Under the pieces are notes generated by a model. The model ran no database searches. It was not told where the DNA came from and saw only the letters and a list, made by a program, of their open reading frames with translations. 64,000 nucleotides of DNA. It comes from Methanocalculus sp. GTDB taxonomy: Archaea; Halobacteriota; Methanomicrobia; Methanomicrobiales; Methanocorpusculaceae. Positions 43,662 through 52,470 of the stretch are shown one piece after another. Positions within the stretch are counted from its first letter, which is position 1. Each line of letters begins with the position of its first letter. Both the position numbers and the translations under genes were made by a program. The stretch is from positions 1 to 64,000 of the forward strand of contig DUKV01000061.1 in assembly GCA_013329165.1 (NCBI GenBank). Direction: 5' to 3'.

Positions 43662-44102
43662 ATGGTGTTATCAGCGGGAGTGATCCGAAAGAGGCTTGGT
43701 GATGACAGCAGAAAGGGAGATCTGGTGATCCGTCCCTTTGACGACGCCTGCCTCCAGCCTGCCTCTTATGATCTCAGGGTAGCAGAAGAGACGAATCTCA
43801 TCCGGGGGCAGTGCACGCTTGTTCCGACACTCGAATGGGTGGAGTTGCCTTCCGATCTCGCCGCAACCCTCAGGGGCCGCTCCTCCTATGGACGACGGGG
43901 CCTCCTCCTCGGCGCAGGATATGTCGACCCCGGATTCCGGGGCCAGCTCACCCTCTGCTGCACGAATATGGGAGGAGATGATATTCTTATTCCTCAAAAC
44001 ACCCGTATCGTCCAGATGATCTTCCACGAGGTTATTGGCGGCGATGAACTCTATTCAGGCCGCTACCAGGACAGCAGGGGTATAGTGCATGCGCGAGACT
44101 GA
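43662..44102 (+). CDS. dCTP deaminase/dUTPase-like protein (short form)
   Basis: 146 residues of the dUTPase/dCTP-deaminase fold: LQPASYDLRV near 31, LRGRSSYGRRGLLL near 70 (the RSS-x-GR nucleotide motif) and GAGYVDPGFRGQLTLCCTN near 85. It is shorter than usual DCD (~190). The position that in Dcd proteins holds the catalytic Glu (G-x-I-x-LE) is Cys99, so deaminase activity is doubtful and a dUTPase or non-catalytic role is possible. ATG at 43662 is preferred; the longer frame runs through the tRNA region. Overlaps nrpR by 14 nt. Confidence 0.82.
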   Translation: MVLSAGVIRKRLGDDSRKGDLVIRPFDDACLQPASYDLRVAEETNLIRGQCTLVPTLEWVELPSDLAATLRGRSSYGRRGLLLGAGYVDPGFRGQLTLCCTNMGGDDILIPQNTRIVQMIFHEVIGGDELYSGRYQDSRGIVHARD

Positions 44103-45048
44103 TCCCGGAAGCGAACGAAAATGCCTTGAGATCCTCCGTATCCTCAGGGATTCGCGGGATCCGATGGGTGCAAAACACCTCTCCGAACGGATGGCAGAAC
44201 AGGGCTTTATCCTCTCCGATCGGGCAGTCCAGTACTATCTCCACCATCTCGACGAACTCGGATTCACCCGGAAGATCGGGAACCGGGGTCGGGTCCTGAC
44301 AAACCTCGGGATTGCCGAGAGCGAGAGCGCACTAGTCGGCGATCGGATCGGTTTTGTCATCTCGCGGCTGGAGAGGCTTGCTTTCAGGAGCACGCTTGAT
44401 CCACACACATGCACCGGCGATGTCGCCTATAACCTCTCCTATGTGAGAAATGAGGATCTTGATTCTGTCAGATCGGCCTTTCAGGAGGTTCTCTCTGCGG
44501 ATATCGGATTCTTTGGAACCTATGCCGAGACCACAAACGACCCACGGGTTCCAAAAGGGCATACCGGTTTCATGACGGTATGCAGCATCACGATGGATGG
44601 GATCTTCCAGCACAACGGCATCCCGGTCAGGATGGCATATGGGGGCTGTCTCAATCACACACAGCGCATTCCACGGGGTTTCAACCATCTCATCGGATAT
44701 AAGGGCACAACGATCGACCCGCTTCAGCTCTTCCTGTACGCGGAGATGGCCTCGATTGGGAACCTGATCCGGACCGGAGACGGCGTTGCCCTTGCCAATA
44801 TCAGGAATATTCCGATAACTGCCATGGGGAGGGCTGAGGAGATCATGGCCTCGCTCAGACAGAACGGATTCCATCTCCCCGTTGCCGCAGGTTCAGGTGT
44901 TTTAAATGTCCCCTCAGATCCCTACCAGTCATCTATTGTCATCTACAGCGGGATGAATCTGATAGGCAGGGCATATGAATGCGGCATCAGCATGAAGACG
45001 GAGATTGGTGCGGGAACAATCCCGATATCCCGCATCCTTTCAGAATAG
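44089..45048 (+). CDS. nrpR: NrpR-type nitrogen repressor, single sensor domain
   Basis: 319 residues: an N-terminal winged helix (CLEILRILRDSRDPMGAKHL through DRAVQYYLHHLDELGFTRKI) and one NrpR domain (DUF128) from about 85 to the end, with GGCLNHTQRIPRGFNHLIGY as its most typical stretch. NrpR represses nif and glnK promoters in methanogens and releases DNA on binding 2-oxoglutarate. Some orthologues have two sensor domains; this form has one and may pair with another protein. No nitrogen genes are adjacent. Confidence 0.9.
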   Translation: MRETDPGSERKCLEILRILRDSRDPMGAKHLSERMAEQGFILSDRAVQYYLHHLDELGFTRKIGNRGRVLTNLGIAESESALVGDRIGFVISRLERLAFRSTLDPHTCTGDVAYNLSYVRNEDLDSVRSAFQEVLSADIGFFGTYAETTNDPRVPKGHTGFMTVCSITMDGIFQHNGIPVRMAYGGCLNHTQRIPRGFNHLIGYKGTTIDPLQLFLYAEMASIGNLIRTGDGVALANIRNIPITAMGRAEEIMASLRQNGFHLPVAAGSGVLNVPSDPYQSSIVIYSGMNLIGRAYECGISMKTEIGAGTIPISRILSE

Positions 45049-45081
45049 GGCAGGACCGCACTGCCAAACAGACCTCCTCTT

Positions 45082-47172
45082 TCATATCCAGGTGATCCCA
45101 TCATCATCGTCATCGGACTCCTGTTCCGTTGATGAACTCCCGCCGATGACCACAAACCTGGAGCGGCTCTTCACCTCATCACGCGGCCGGGGCAGATTCC
45201 GGCTGTCACGGCCGGATACCATCTCATCGTTCGGGGCGGGCTGTTTTCCAACCCTGATCGATCCTGATCGTCCGATGTATGCCGAATCATCCGGCCGTGC
45301 AGTGTTACTGACACCGATACGCCCCCTCCCGATCAGCGCATCATCATTTGGCCGGGAACCTGCTCCCCTGACAGTGATCTCTCCTCCCTCAAATGCGGTA
45401 TCGCGTGGGCGGGAGAAATGGGATTTCAGGGCGATTGTCTTTGCCTCAAACGAATCATCCCGTGCACGAACCATCGATGGGAGTGAGAAGGCGCCCTGTG
45501 CAGGATCCACTTCATACCGCCCCCTTTCGACAGGTGCATCCTTCATCCGGATGGCACCGGCATCCATCGATCGGTCATTCGGCTTCACCGGCCCCCCGAT
45601 TGCGGTCTGGCGCGAGATATCAGCCACTTCTTTTGCCTGCCTGCCGGGGAGGGAGAGTTTCTTCTCTCTCTGAGTCTCCCCCCGCTCCGGAAGGATCACC
45701 ACCTCATTTCTGTCAGCCAGAGCCTCCCCGGCGACACTATTCCATACATCCAACCCGGGTTCATCTCCTGCAAAGGCGATCCCGGCATGATCATCTCCGG
45801 TCACGGTGATCCCCTCATCCGGGATGAACTGCACCTCGTCCTCGTCCTCTTCATCATCCCAGATATCATCTTTCTGGAGGAGGGCTGCACGTTCTGCCCG
45901 CTCCCGTGCAATTCGTTCCATCTCTTCTTTCTCCCGCATATACTGCTCCTGCTCTAACCTGAGGGCTTCCTCACGCATCCTCTCCTCTCTCTCCTCCTCG
46001 CGGCAGGTGTCCCGTATCTCTTTCAGCTCATTGATCCGGGGGATATTCTTGATACCTGCAAGGACGACGATCACACCGACATATTTTGTGCTCAGCACCG
46101 GGTAGTCCCCGGCACGCATCTCGAGGCCGCTGATACTCCGGTCAATCCACTTCCTGACATTCTGAAATCCCTTCATTGAGAGTTCTTCAGATGGTCCTGC
46201 GATCAGGATAAGAGCCTTATCTGCACTGGTGAGATCGCAGGGAACAGATATCTCCTGGTAGATCGCCCGTTTTGCAAGCTCAACAACCCGTGATGCCCGG
46301 AGATGCCCCTCCTCAAAATCAGAATAGTTTCTCTTCAGTCTGTTCAGGAGTGAAAACTTCTGTTTTGGGATCATCTCGGTTGCGTACCCGATGGCAACCA
46401 TGCCCATGCCTGAGATGGTATTGATCACTTCGCCTGCATCCAGAACCACCTCTGCAACCGGACGTCCCCCCTCGACAAACTCTCCGGCACGAAGCAGCAG
46501 CCCGAACCGGCGTGCAATACGTTCATTCAGCAGATCGTTCCGTTCACGTGGATTCAGCGGAGTCCTGCTGAGATGTTCGTCATCAATCTGTTCATACTCA
46601 TCCGGCAGATCATTCCATGCCTGTTTCTCTCCTCCGGCTTCATTCGTCCGCTCAAGCCTGAGGAGTTCGGTTGCAATCTTTCGGTACCAGGTTTCGTTAT
46701 CAAAGATGATGCAACCGTCAACAACAGGCTCAATCGCCTCGATCTGGTCTGCTGCCGCAGCAGAGATCCGTCTGCCCTCATCCCGCATGGGGAGTGTCAG
46801 GATACTGACAACCGGTTCATAAAAGGAGTCCCTGATCTTCTCGACAAGCAGGGGGATGGCATCGGCATGCCTTCCGCCAAGTCCTGAGCAGATAATAACC
46901 GCATCAATCTCAACAGTGTTGGATTGCTGGATATGCTGAATCATCTCCGCAACATCGAGGATCTCCCCATCGATATGATCAATGGTATCATCAAGCATGG
47001 GAAGCACAATCCGTTGTGTATGGGGGATGTAATTCAGATCCTTTATACTTGCGAGATCGGTATCTATGGCGACAGCCAGAACGCTGTTTGTTCCACTCCT
47101 TCTATCGTGTTCATAGAGGATATCGGTGATCCGTGATCCGGCTCCACCAAGTCCGATGATAAATGCTTTCAT
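45082..47172 (-). CDS. Divergent FtsZ/tubulin-superfamily protein with coiled coil and repetitive tail
   Basis: 696 residues. The first ~380 follow the FtsZ order: GLGGAGSRITDIL (7-19) as nucleotide loop T1, AVIICSGLGGRHADAIP (91-107) where FtsZ has GGGTGTG, and AEVVLDAGEVINTISGMGMV (240-259), matching the T7 loop and following helix, with Asp245. The canonical GGGTGSG is replaced by SGLGGR. Residues ~380-432 form a charged coiled coil (EEEREERMREEALRLEQEQY). The tail (~435-696) is acidic then repetitive: exact 19-residue units at 588-606, 607-625 and 626-644, each opening RPxD. Probably a membrane- or wall-remodelling filament protein; this differs from the canonical cell-division FtsZ. Confidence 0.72.
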   Translation of the reverse strand: MKAFIIGLGGAGSRITDILYEHDRRSGTNSVLAVAIDTDLASIKDLNYIPHTQRIVLPMLDDTIDHIDGEILDVAEMIQHIQQSNTVEIDAVIICSGLGGRHADAIPLLVEKIRDSFYEPVVSILTLPMRDEGRRISAAAADQIEAIEPVVDGCIIFDNETWYRKIATELLRLERTNEAGGEKQAWNDLPDEYEQIDDEHLSRTPLNPRERNDLLNERIARRFGLLLRAGEFVEGGRPVAEVVLDAGEVINTISGMGMVAIGYATEMIPKQKFSLLNRLKRNYSDFEEGHLRASRVVELAKRAIYQEISVPCDLTSADKALILIAGPSEELSMKGFQNVRKWIDRSISGLEMRAGDYPVLSTKYVGVIVVLAGIKNIPRINELKEIRDTCREEEREERMREEALRLEQEQYMREKEEMERIARERAERAALLQKDDIWDDEEDEDEVQFIPDEGITVTGDDHAGIAFAGDEPGLDVWNSVAGEALADRNEVVILPERGETQREKKLSLPGRQAKEVADISRQTAIGGPVKPNDRSMDAGAIRMKDAPVERGRYEVDPAQGAFSLPSMVRARDDSFEAKTIALKSHFSRPRDTAFEGGEITVRGAGSRPNDDALIGRGRIGVSNTARPDDSAYIGRSGSIRVGKQPAPNDEMVSGRDSRNLPRPRDEVKSRSRFVVIGGSSSTEQESDDDDDGITWI

Positions 47173-47361
47173 ACCTGATTAATCCATCAATGCATGGAGC
47201 AGCTGAGTACTGGCGTCCATGGTACTGGTATTCTCATATCATCCCGAAGACATAAAGCCTTTCACTCCGGGTTAACCAGACGTTCATCTCGGAAACCCTC
47301 TTTTCCGACCATTCTGCACCGGGATTTCCCTCCTATGGATGCAGTATCAGGGGTAAATGAT

Positions 47362-47400
47362 AATGATTATATGTGTGTGTGTGAAACAACTCACTGAGGT
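47362..47400 (+). promoter_or_regulatory. mer promoter and ribosome site
   Basis: GATTATATGTG at 47362-47372 is a TATA-like element followed by a short TG run; the ribosome site GAGGTG (47396-47401) precedes the TTG start of mer by 9-10 nt, which decides that unusual start. Confidence 0.55.
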
Positions 47401-47409
47401 GAATTTACC

Positions 47410-48396
47410 TTGAGCTATGGAATTGAATTCGTCCCTGGAAACCTCTCTGTTAAGCAGGTAGTAAACTACTGCAAACTTGCAGAGACGAAAGATATTGACT
47501 ATGCCTGGATTACCAACCACTACAACAACAGACACTGCTACCCAATTCTTGCGCAGATTGCGGCAGCAACAAGTGAACTGAAGATGGGTCCGGGTATCAT
47601 GAACGCCTTCACCGACACACCAGCGGCGATGGCATCCTTTGCATGCACATTAAACGAGATTTCAGATGGACGCGCAGTCCTTGGTATTGGTCCGGGTGAC
47701 CTGTCCACACTCCCGAAACTCGCAATTGACCCTGTCAAACCTGTTTCCCGCCTGAAGGAAGCTGTCTCCCAGATCCGTGCACTCTGCTCTGGAGCTGAAG
47801 TGAAGAAGACCGGTCTTGAGTTCTTCGACTATGACGGTGCAAAGCTCACCGGTGTCCAGCTTCCCGGAAAGAAAGGCATCCCGATCTACATCGGTGCACA
47901 GGGTCCAAAGGTCCTTGAACTTGCAGGCACAATCGGTGACGGTGCCCTCATCAACGCTTCAAATCCAAAAGACTTCGAAGCTGCAATCCCAATCATCAAA
48001 GCCGCCTGTGAAAAGGTCGACAAGAAGGGATTCGATATCGGTGCATACACTGCCATGTCCATCGACATGAGCGAGAAGAAGGCGCGCAATGCAGCCAAGA
48101 TCGTCGCAGCATTCATCGCCGCAGGTTCGCCACCCGCCCTCCTTGAGCGCCACGGTCTTGACCTGAACAATGTTGCAAAGATCAAGGAAGCCCTTTCAAG
48201 ATTCGACTTCAAGACAGTCGGCGGGCTCGTCGGCGATGCTGAGATCGACGCATTCACCATTGCAGGCACCCCTGATGTTGTCAAACAGAAGTGTGAGGAC
48301 TTAAAGAAATCCGGTGTCACCCAGATCATCTTCGGTTCCCCCCTCGGACCCGACATGGTCAACTCGATCCGGCTCCTCGGCAAGTACATCGTATAA
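47410..48396 (+). CDS. mer: F420-dependent methylene-H4MPT reductase
   Basis: Reduces methylene- to methyl-tetrahydromethanopterin with F420H2, a core step of methanogenesis from CO2. 328 residues with the bacterial-luciferase-like barrel: SYGIEFVPGNLSVKQVVNYC at the start, AWITNHYNNRHCYPIL, GRAVLGIGPGDLSTLPKLAI and GKKGIPIYIGAQGPKVLELA are diagnostic. The start codon is TTG, supported by GAGGTG upstream and by N-terminal similarity. Strongly biased codon use indicates high expression. Oligo-T tracts after the stop (48432-48453) probably terminate it. Confidence 0.97.
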   Translation: MSYGIEFVPGNLSVKQVVNYCKLAETKDIDYAWITNHYNNRHCYPILAQIAAATSELKMGPGIMNAFTDTPAAMASFACTLNEISDGRAVLGIGPGDLSTLPKLAIDPVKPVSRLKEAVSQIRALCSGAEVKKTGLEFFDYDGAKLTGVQLPGKKGIPIYIGAQGPKVLELAGTIGDGALINASNPKDFEAAIPIIKAACEKVDKKGFDIGAYTAMSIDMSEKKARNAAKIVAAFIAAGSPPALLERHGLDLNNVAKIKEALSRFDFKTVGGLVGDAEIDAFTIAGTPDVVKQKCEDLKKSGVTQIIFGSPLGPDMVNSIRLLGKYIV

Positions 48397-48429
48397 TCTT
48401 CCTGATAGAGGCATATTCAAACCTCTCTC

Positions 48430-48453
48430 ACAATTTTTTCAAAACCTTTTTAG
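48430..48453 (+). terminator. Oligo-T tract after mer
   Basis: Two T runs (ATTTTTTC and CCTTTTTAG) within 25 nt after a short inverted repeat (GAGG / CCTC) downstream of the mer stop. Confidence 0.5.
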
Positions 48454-48476
48454 CTTCTTTTGATCACCCTTCTATC

Positions 48477-49409
48477 GTGTCATTCTTCTCCACAACAGAG
48501 ATCCGTGTCCCGGGTTCTGTGATCAGTTACAGGATAGAATTTGCAACAGGCATCTCATCCAGGATCAGCCCGTTCCGGGGAACCAGAGGGATCAACGCCG
48601 GTGCCACCCCCCCTTTGCATCACGATGACGACCCGGCATGTCCTTTCTGCCGATCACGGATCTTCTCATCAACAAGGGGTTTTTCAGATGGCACCTGGAT
48701 CGAATCCGGTGAGAGTGTGACATTTCCAAACCTCTACCCGTTTGCCGATCGCCATACAGTGACCGTGATCACAGAAGCACATATGGTCGAATCTTTTTCA
48801 CCCCGCCAGCTCTCCGATGCACTCATCGGATCAGCAACATCACTTCTGGATCACCCCGGATACCCCTCGATCCACTGGAACTTCCTTCCATCTGCCGGAG
48901 CAAGCCTTCTGCATCCACACCTGCAGGGAATGGCTGACACCCGGCCGGTCTGTCTCTGTGCAGACTATCTTCTGGCATCTGCACAGACGGCATCCGGAGA
49001 TTACTGGGAGTGTGTCAGGGAGGAGGAAGAAGATGGCCCCCGCCATCTCTTTGGTGATGAAATCTTCTGGTATGCAAATCCGGTTCCAATCGGCGAGTGT
49101 GAGATCCGGGGGATACTGCCGATCAAAACTCTTGGGGATATCTTCACCCTGACTGACACTCTTGGGAGGGATATCAGGCGTATTATCGATATATATCGGT
49201 CTTTTGGTCTGTATGCATTCAATATGGGTATATTCTTCCAGAAGAACGGTCATTTTGCCTCTGATGGGATGCGCGCGTTCTGTACCATGATTGCACGGAT
49301 CAATCCAAACCCGCAGTCAATCAGTGACTCGGCATTTATGGAGCGGATCTGCCGGGAACCGGTTGTTATGACCCTGCCCGAGGATATCCGTACAATGGCC
49401 GGGCTATGA
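48477..49409 (+). CDS. Galactose-1-phosphate uridylyltransferase-like protein
   Basis: 310 residues of the HIT/GalT superfamily. PACPFCRSRIFSS near 58 carries the zinc-type C-x2-C, NLYPFADRHTVTVIT matches the GalT core, and SAGASLLHPHLQGM near 140 holds H-P-H, the place of the nucleotidylated His in H-P-H-x-Q. It presumably transfers a nucleotidyl group between sugar phosphates, or acts as a phosphorylase; the donor cannot be told. The start is a GTG. It lies between mer and mtd without obvious link to them. Confidence 0.8.
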   Translation: MSFFSTTEIRVPGSVISYRIEFATGISSRISPFRGTRGINAGATPPLHHDDDPACPFCRSRIFSSTRGFSDGTWIESGESVTFPNLYPFADRHTVTVITEAHMVESFSPRQLSDALIGSATSLLDHPGYPSIHWNFLPSAGASLLHPHLQGMADTRPVCLCADYLLASAQTASGDYWECVREEEEDGPRHLFGDEIFWYANPVPIGECEIRGILPIKTLGDIFTLTDTLGRDIRRIIDIYRSFGLYAFNMGIFFQKNGHFASDGMRAFCTMIARINPNPQSISDSAFMERICREPVVMTLPEDIRTMAGL

Positions 49410-49523
49410 TTGGATCTTTCTCTCTGAAAGGGGAGATCTATCGCGAGAATTCCTTCGCTTCTGATCTCGGAAATAACGCCTCCGCTCTATCTGTGTATCT
49501 CTATAAAAAGAAGGAGTATGGTT

Positions 49524-50366
49524 TTATTCCGGCTTGCTGATCAGCTTTGTCTTGGTGACGATGACGCCGTCTTTCTTGTGAGGGCTTCTGATGATGCAGT
49601 CTGCTCCCTTCTCAAGTTCGCGTGCCTCGTCACAGAGGGCAGCTGCCTGGCGCATCATTTCGTGTGCTGAACAAACGATCGGGATGTACTTCTCCCATTC
49701 CTTGGTCATGAAACAGCCCTTCACATTGACGCCTGCAACAGACTGTGCAATCTCATATGCTGCACGTGCCTTTGCCATTGCGTAGGGGTTGTTGAATGCT
49801 CCATCAACTGCCTTGTCGGAGGTCATGACAACCTTCGGGAGGACGAGGTCTGCACCCTTCTTGCCTGCCTTCACCTGGTCAATCACCTTGTCGAGCTCCA
49901 CCTGGAGTTTGGTGAATGCGCCGGTGAGTGCAAGAACCTTCACGAGGTTGCTGTTGTAGTCAGCCATCTCGACAGGGTCAAGGAATTCACGCCGGGCACC
50001 GATCATTGCGTCGGCCTTCATGATGATGTAGCCGAAACTGCTTGCCTTCAGTGTATCAAACTGCTCTTTCTTGGTGGTGATGTCATCGGTGATGACGACA
50101 ACGGGGATGCCTGCCTTTGCAAGCTCCTCACGTGCACCGGTTGGTCCGGGAAGAACACCATTTGGTGAGACGACGACACAGAAGTCTGGTCCCCATGCCT
50201 TCATGTTGGTGATGACACGGTCGATATCTTCGGGCTGAAGTTTGGTACCGGAGGTTGCCATGAAGGTCTGCATGTCTTCACGGTCTGCACGCTCGTCGAG
50301 GAGCAGCTCAGCCATGACACCGGAGGCGATATTGCCAAGTTTTGCTATGCCTACTTTTACTACCAT
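49524..50366 (-). CDS. mtd: F420-dependent methylene-H4MPT dehydrogenase
   Basis: Reduces methenyl- to methylene-tetrahydromethanopterin using F420H2, the step before Mer. 280 residues; [20 protein letters not shown] at the start, [20 protein letters not shown] and [20 protein letters not shown] are characteristic. The ATG at 50366 has the ribosome site GAGAGGTG; the upstream frame to 50429 is only leader. Convergent with the GalT-like gene; its 3' side on the sense strand has a T5 run near 49505-49510. Divergent from tfx. Confidence 0.97.
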   Translation of the reverse strand: MVVKVGIAKLGNIASGVMAELLLDERADREDMQTFMATSGTKLQPEDIDRVITNMKAWGPDFCVVVSPNGVLPGPTGAREELAKAGIPVVVITDDITTKKEQFDTLKASSFGYIIMKADAMIGARREFLDPVEMADYNSNLVKVLALTGAFTKLQVELDKVIDQVKAGKKGADLVLPKVVMTSDKAVDGAFNNPYAMAKARAAYEIAQSVAGVNVKGCFMTKEWEKYIPIVCSAHEMMRQAAALCDEARELEKGADCIIRSPHKKDGVIVTKTKLISKPE

Positions 50367-50400
50367 AGAATTACACCTCTCAAAAAATTTGAGAACACTT

Positions 50401-50430
50401 CCTTTTTTGATAAAAAGGCATATAAACATT
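50401..50430 (-). promoter_or_regulatory. mtd promoter with palindrome between TATA and start
   Basis: On the minus strand a TATA element TGTTTATATGCC lies about 50419-50430. Directly downstream is CCTTTTT-N4-AAAAAGG (50401-50418), a perfect 7-bp dyad positioned between the TATA box and the expected transcription start, a site where a regulator would act. The neighbour tfx is a candidate. Confidence 0.5.
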
Positions 50431-50512
50431 TTGAAACTGCTTTTTCTAAAACACCAGGGATGGAGTCAGTTAAGGTAAAATGTTTAAACTTGTGGTGCGA
50501 TATAGTACATTA

Positions 50513-50917
50513 ATGAAAGACGGCCTCCTCACCGAGCGGCAGAAAGAAGTACTCAGGTACAGAAAACAGGGAATGACCCAGCAGCAGATCGCTGATCTCA
50601 TCAATACGTCAAAAGCAAATGTCTGCACCATCGAGAAGTCGGCAACAGAGAATATCAGGCGTGCACGGGAGACACTTGATTTTGTGAACACCCTTGACGC
50701 AAAGGAACTCTGTACCATCACCGCAGAAGAGGATCTTCTTGATGCTATAAATACAATCTATGAAGAAGCCGAGAGGCGTGGTATCAAAGTCCGGTATGAT
50801 ACAGTGTCCCTCATTAATCGTGTCAAGGCGGCAAACCCGGATAAGATTCATGCACGCTACATCCAGAGTACTATTCAGGTATTCATCAATGACAAAGGGG
50901 ATCTCTTCTTTGAATGA
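50513..50917 (+). CDS. tfx: Tfx-family DNA-binding regulator
   Basis: 134 residues. LLTERQKEVLRYRKQGMTQQ then QIADLINTSKANVCTIEKSA form a sigma-70-region-4-like helix-turn-helix, typical of Tfx, which in Methanothermobacter binds downstream of the fmdECB (molybdenum formylmethanofuran dehydrogenase) promoter. The C-terminal half (AEERGIKVRYDTVSLINRV-like) is the acidic Tfx domain. The ATG at 50513 fits the family N-terminus; the longer frame from 50480 adds eleven odd residues. Here it is divergent from mtd, with no fmd/fwd genes nearby. Confidence 0.9.
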   Translation: MKDGLLTERQKEVLRYRKQGMTQQQIADLINTSKANVCTIEKSATENIRRARETLDFVNTLDAKELCTITAEEDLLDAINTIYEEAERRGIKVRYDTVSLINRVKAANPDKIHARYIQSTIQVFINDKGDLFFE

Positions 50918-51449
50918 TCCCAGACAATTCGTTCCCTGTTCTTCATTATCTTTATAATCTCTTCATGTCAATAGTATAGGAAGCCGGATCAGGCTGTCTC
51001 AGATCGAATCGGTAACTATCGCTGATTCAATCTGTGCGAAGAGATCATTCATCACTGCTGTTTAGATAGCAGATTGATGAATGTTGCGAAGAACTCGCAA
51101 CAAGACGACCATAAGCAGGTCTGATTACACGCGCCGGGCCAACGCATCGCCGAGCCCATTTCCCGATCATAGGGAAGCGCGGTATGGGTCAGGAACTCTT
51201 TAGAGAGAAAAAATAACCTGATAATACGAGCAGAACAACTCAGTTCTGAGGAGAAATTGAGATCTCCGGAAAGAATATTCCGTAGATGGTATTTTTCATC
51301 CACGCTCAATCATCAGGTGCCAGATCTCTTCCCATACTGTTCCTACCAACGTATCCCGCTTATCTGCCTCCAGTGAGGCAAACAAAGCGGTGCAGGATGG
51401 ACTTTTCAGATAAAGTCCAGATAGATAGACTTGAAGGATTGAAGAATAC
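50918..51449 (+). other. Hairpin-rich region before the ribosomal operon (leader or ncRNA)
   Basis: 532 nt without a trusted coding frame. A TATA-like CTTTATAATC is at 50950-50959. Perfect inverted repeats follow: CATTCATC/GATGAATG (51047-51054 with 51074-51082 region), GTTGCGA-AGAAC-TCGCAAC (51083-51101), TTCCC/GGGAA inside CCCAT/ATGGG (51155-51187), CAGAAC/GTTCTG (51231-51248), GCCTC-CAGT-GAGGC (51366-51379) and GGACTTT/AAAGTCC (51399-51418). The density is far above other gaps of this window. Confidence 0.5.
51399..51418 (+). promoter_or_regulatory. Leader hairpin 31 nt before uL3
   Basis: GGACTTT-TCAGAT-AAAGTCC, a perfect 7-bp stem with a 6-nt loop, lies just before the first gene of the ribosomal operon; a second stem GCCTC-CAGT-GAGGC is 20 nt further up. 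A binding site for an autoregulating ribosomal protein is a reasonable guess. Confidence 0.45.
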
Positions 51450-52463
51450 ATGCCGAGAATTCACAGGCCACGCTCAGGTTCACTCGCATTCAGCCCACGG
51501 AAACGAGCAAAGAGTGAAGTGCCAAAGTACAAATCCTGGCCAGAATATACTGGTTCACCGGTTTTACAGGGATTTGCAGGGTATAAGGTTGGCATGACCC
51601 ATGTCATCATGGTCGACGACCACACGAGCAGCCCGAGTGAGGGGAAGGATATCATGATCCCTGTAACAGTGGTTGAGGTGCCCGCGATGAAGGTTGCCGC
51701 CATCCGCGCGTACCGGAAAGATACCTATGGGAAACATCCGATGACCGAGGTCTGGGCCGATTCGCTCAGTGAAAACCTTGCAGGCAGGATCACGATGCCG
51801 AAGAACCATGATCGCGAAGGAACAATCAACGCGATCAACGAAGCTGTTTCTACCGATTCAGTCGTTGAGATCATGCTCCTCATGCACACCACTCCTGAGA
51901 TCATCTCCGGTATCCCGAAGAAGGTTCCGGATCTGATGGAGATCCGTGTTGCAGGCGGTTCGATGGAAGAGCGTCTTGCATATGCGCAATCCCTCCTTGG
52001 GGCTGAAGTGGACTTCGCTTCAGTTTTGAAGGAAGGGGCATATGCCGATATTACCGCCATCACCACAGGCAAGGGGACACAGGGAGCCGTAAAACGCTGG
52101 GGTATCAGCCTCAGAAAGCGGAAACACTCCCGTGGTAAAAAGGAACGCCATATCGGAACCCTTGGTCCATGGACTCCGCATCATGTCCGCTGGCAGGTGC
52201 CAAACGTCGGTCAGATGGGCTATCAGCAGAGGACAGAATACAACAAGCGGATCATCAAGATCGGCCAGGAAACAGAAGAGATCAACCCCGAGGGAGGATT
52301 CCTCCACTATGGACTTGTCAGGAACAACTACGTCCTGATCAAAGGTTCAATCCCGGGTCCGGTCAAGAGGATCATCAGGTTCCGCCCTGCAATCCGCCAG
52401 GGTGAACACCAGGTACGGGTTCCGGTTGTCGAATATGTCAGCCAGAAGAGTAAGCAGGGGTGA
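51450..52463 (+). CDS. rpl3: Ribosomal protein uL3
   Basis: 337 residues, the archaeal/eukaryotic-length L3 that helps form the peptidyl-transferase centre. [20 protein letters not shown] at the start, [10 protein letters not shown], and the long central loop [20 protein letters not shown] with [15 protein letters not shown] are typical. First gene of the S10/spc-type run; its leader has two hairpins. Confidence 0.98.
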   Translation: MPRIHRPRSGSLAFSPRKRAKSEVPKYKSWPEYTGSPVLQGFAGYKVGMTHVIMVDDHTSSPSEGKDIMIPVTVVEVPAMKVAAIRAYRKDTYGKHPMTEVWADSLSENLAGRITMPKNHDREGTINAINEAVSTDSVVEIMLLMHTTPEIISGIPKKVPDLMEIRVAGGSMEERLAYAQSLLGAEVDFASVLKEGAYADITAITTGKGTQGAVKRWGISLRKRKHSRGKKERHIGTLGPWTPHHVRWQVPNVGQMGYQQRTEYNKRIIKIGQETEEINPEGGFLHYGLVRNNYVLIKGSIPGPVKRIIRFRPAIRQGEHQVRVPVVEYVSQKSKQG

Positions 52464-52470
52464 ATAAGAG

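Noticed and set aside
51155-51200. Possible SRP RNA fragment (GGGTCAGG)
   Set aside because: The GGTCAGG is not followed by the conserved CCGGAAGG/AAGCAGCC of helix 8, so there is no real support for 7S RNA.
51052-51309. 85-codon open frame on the minus strand before the ribosomal operon
   Set aside because: Composition is unlike real genes, no family is recognised, and it lies antisense across several perfect hairpins.
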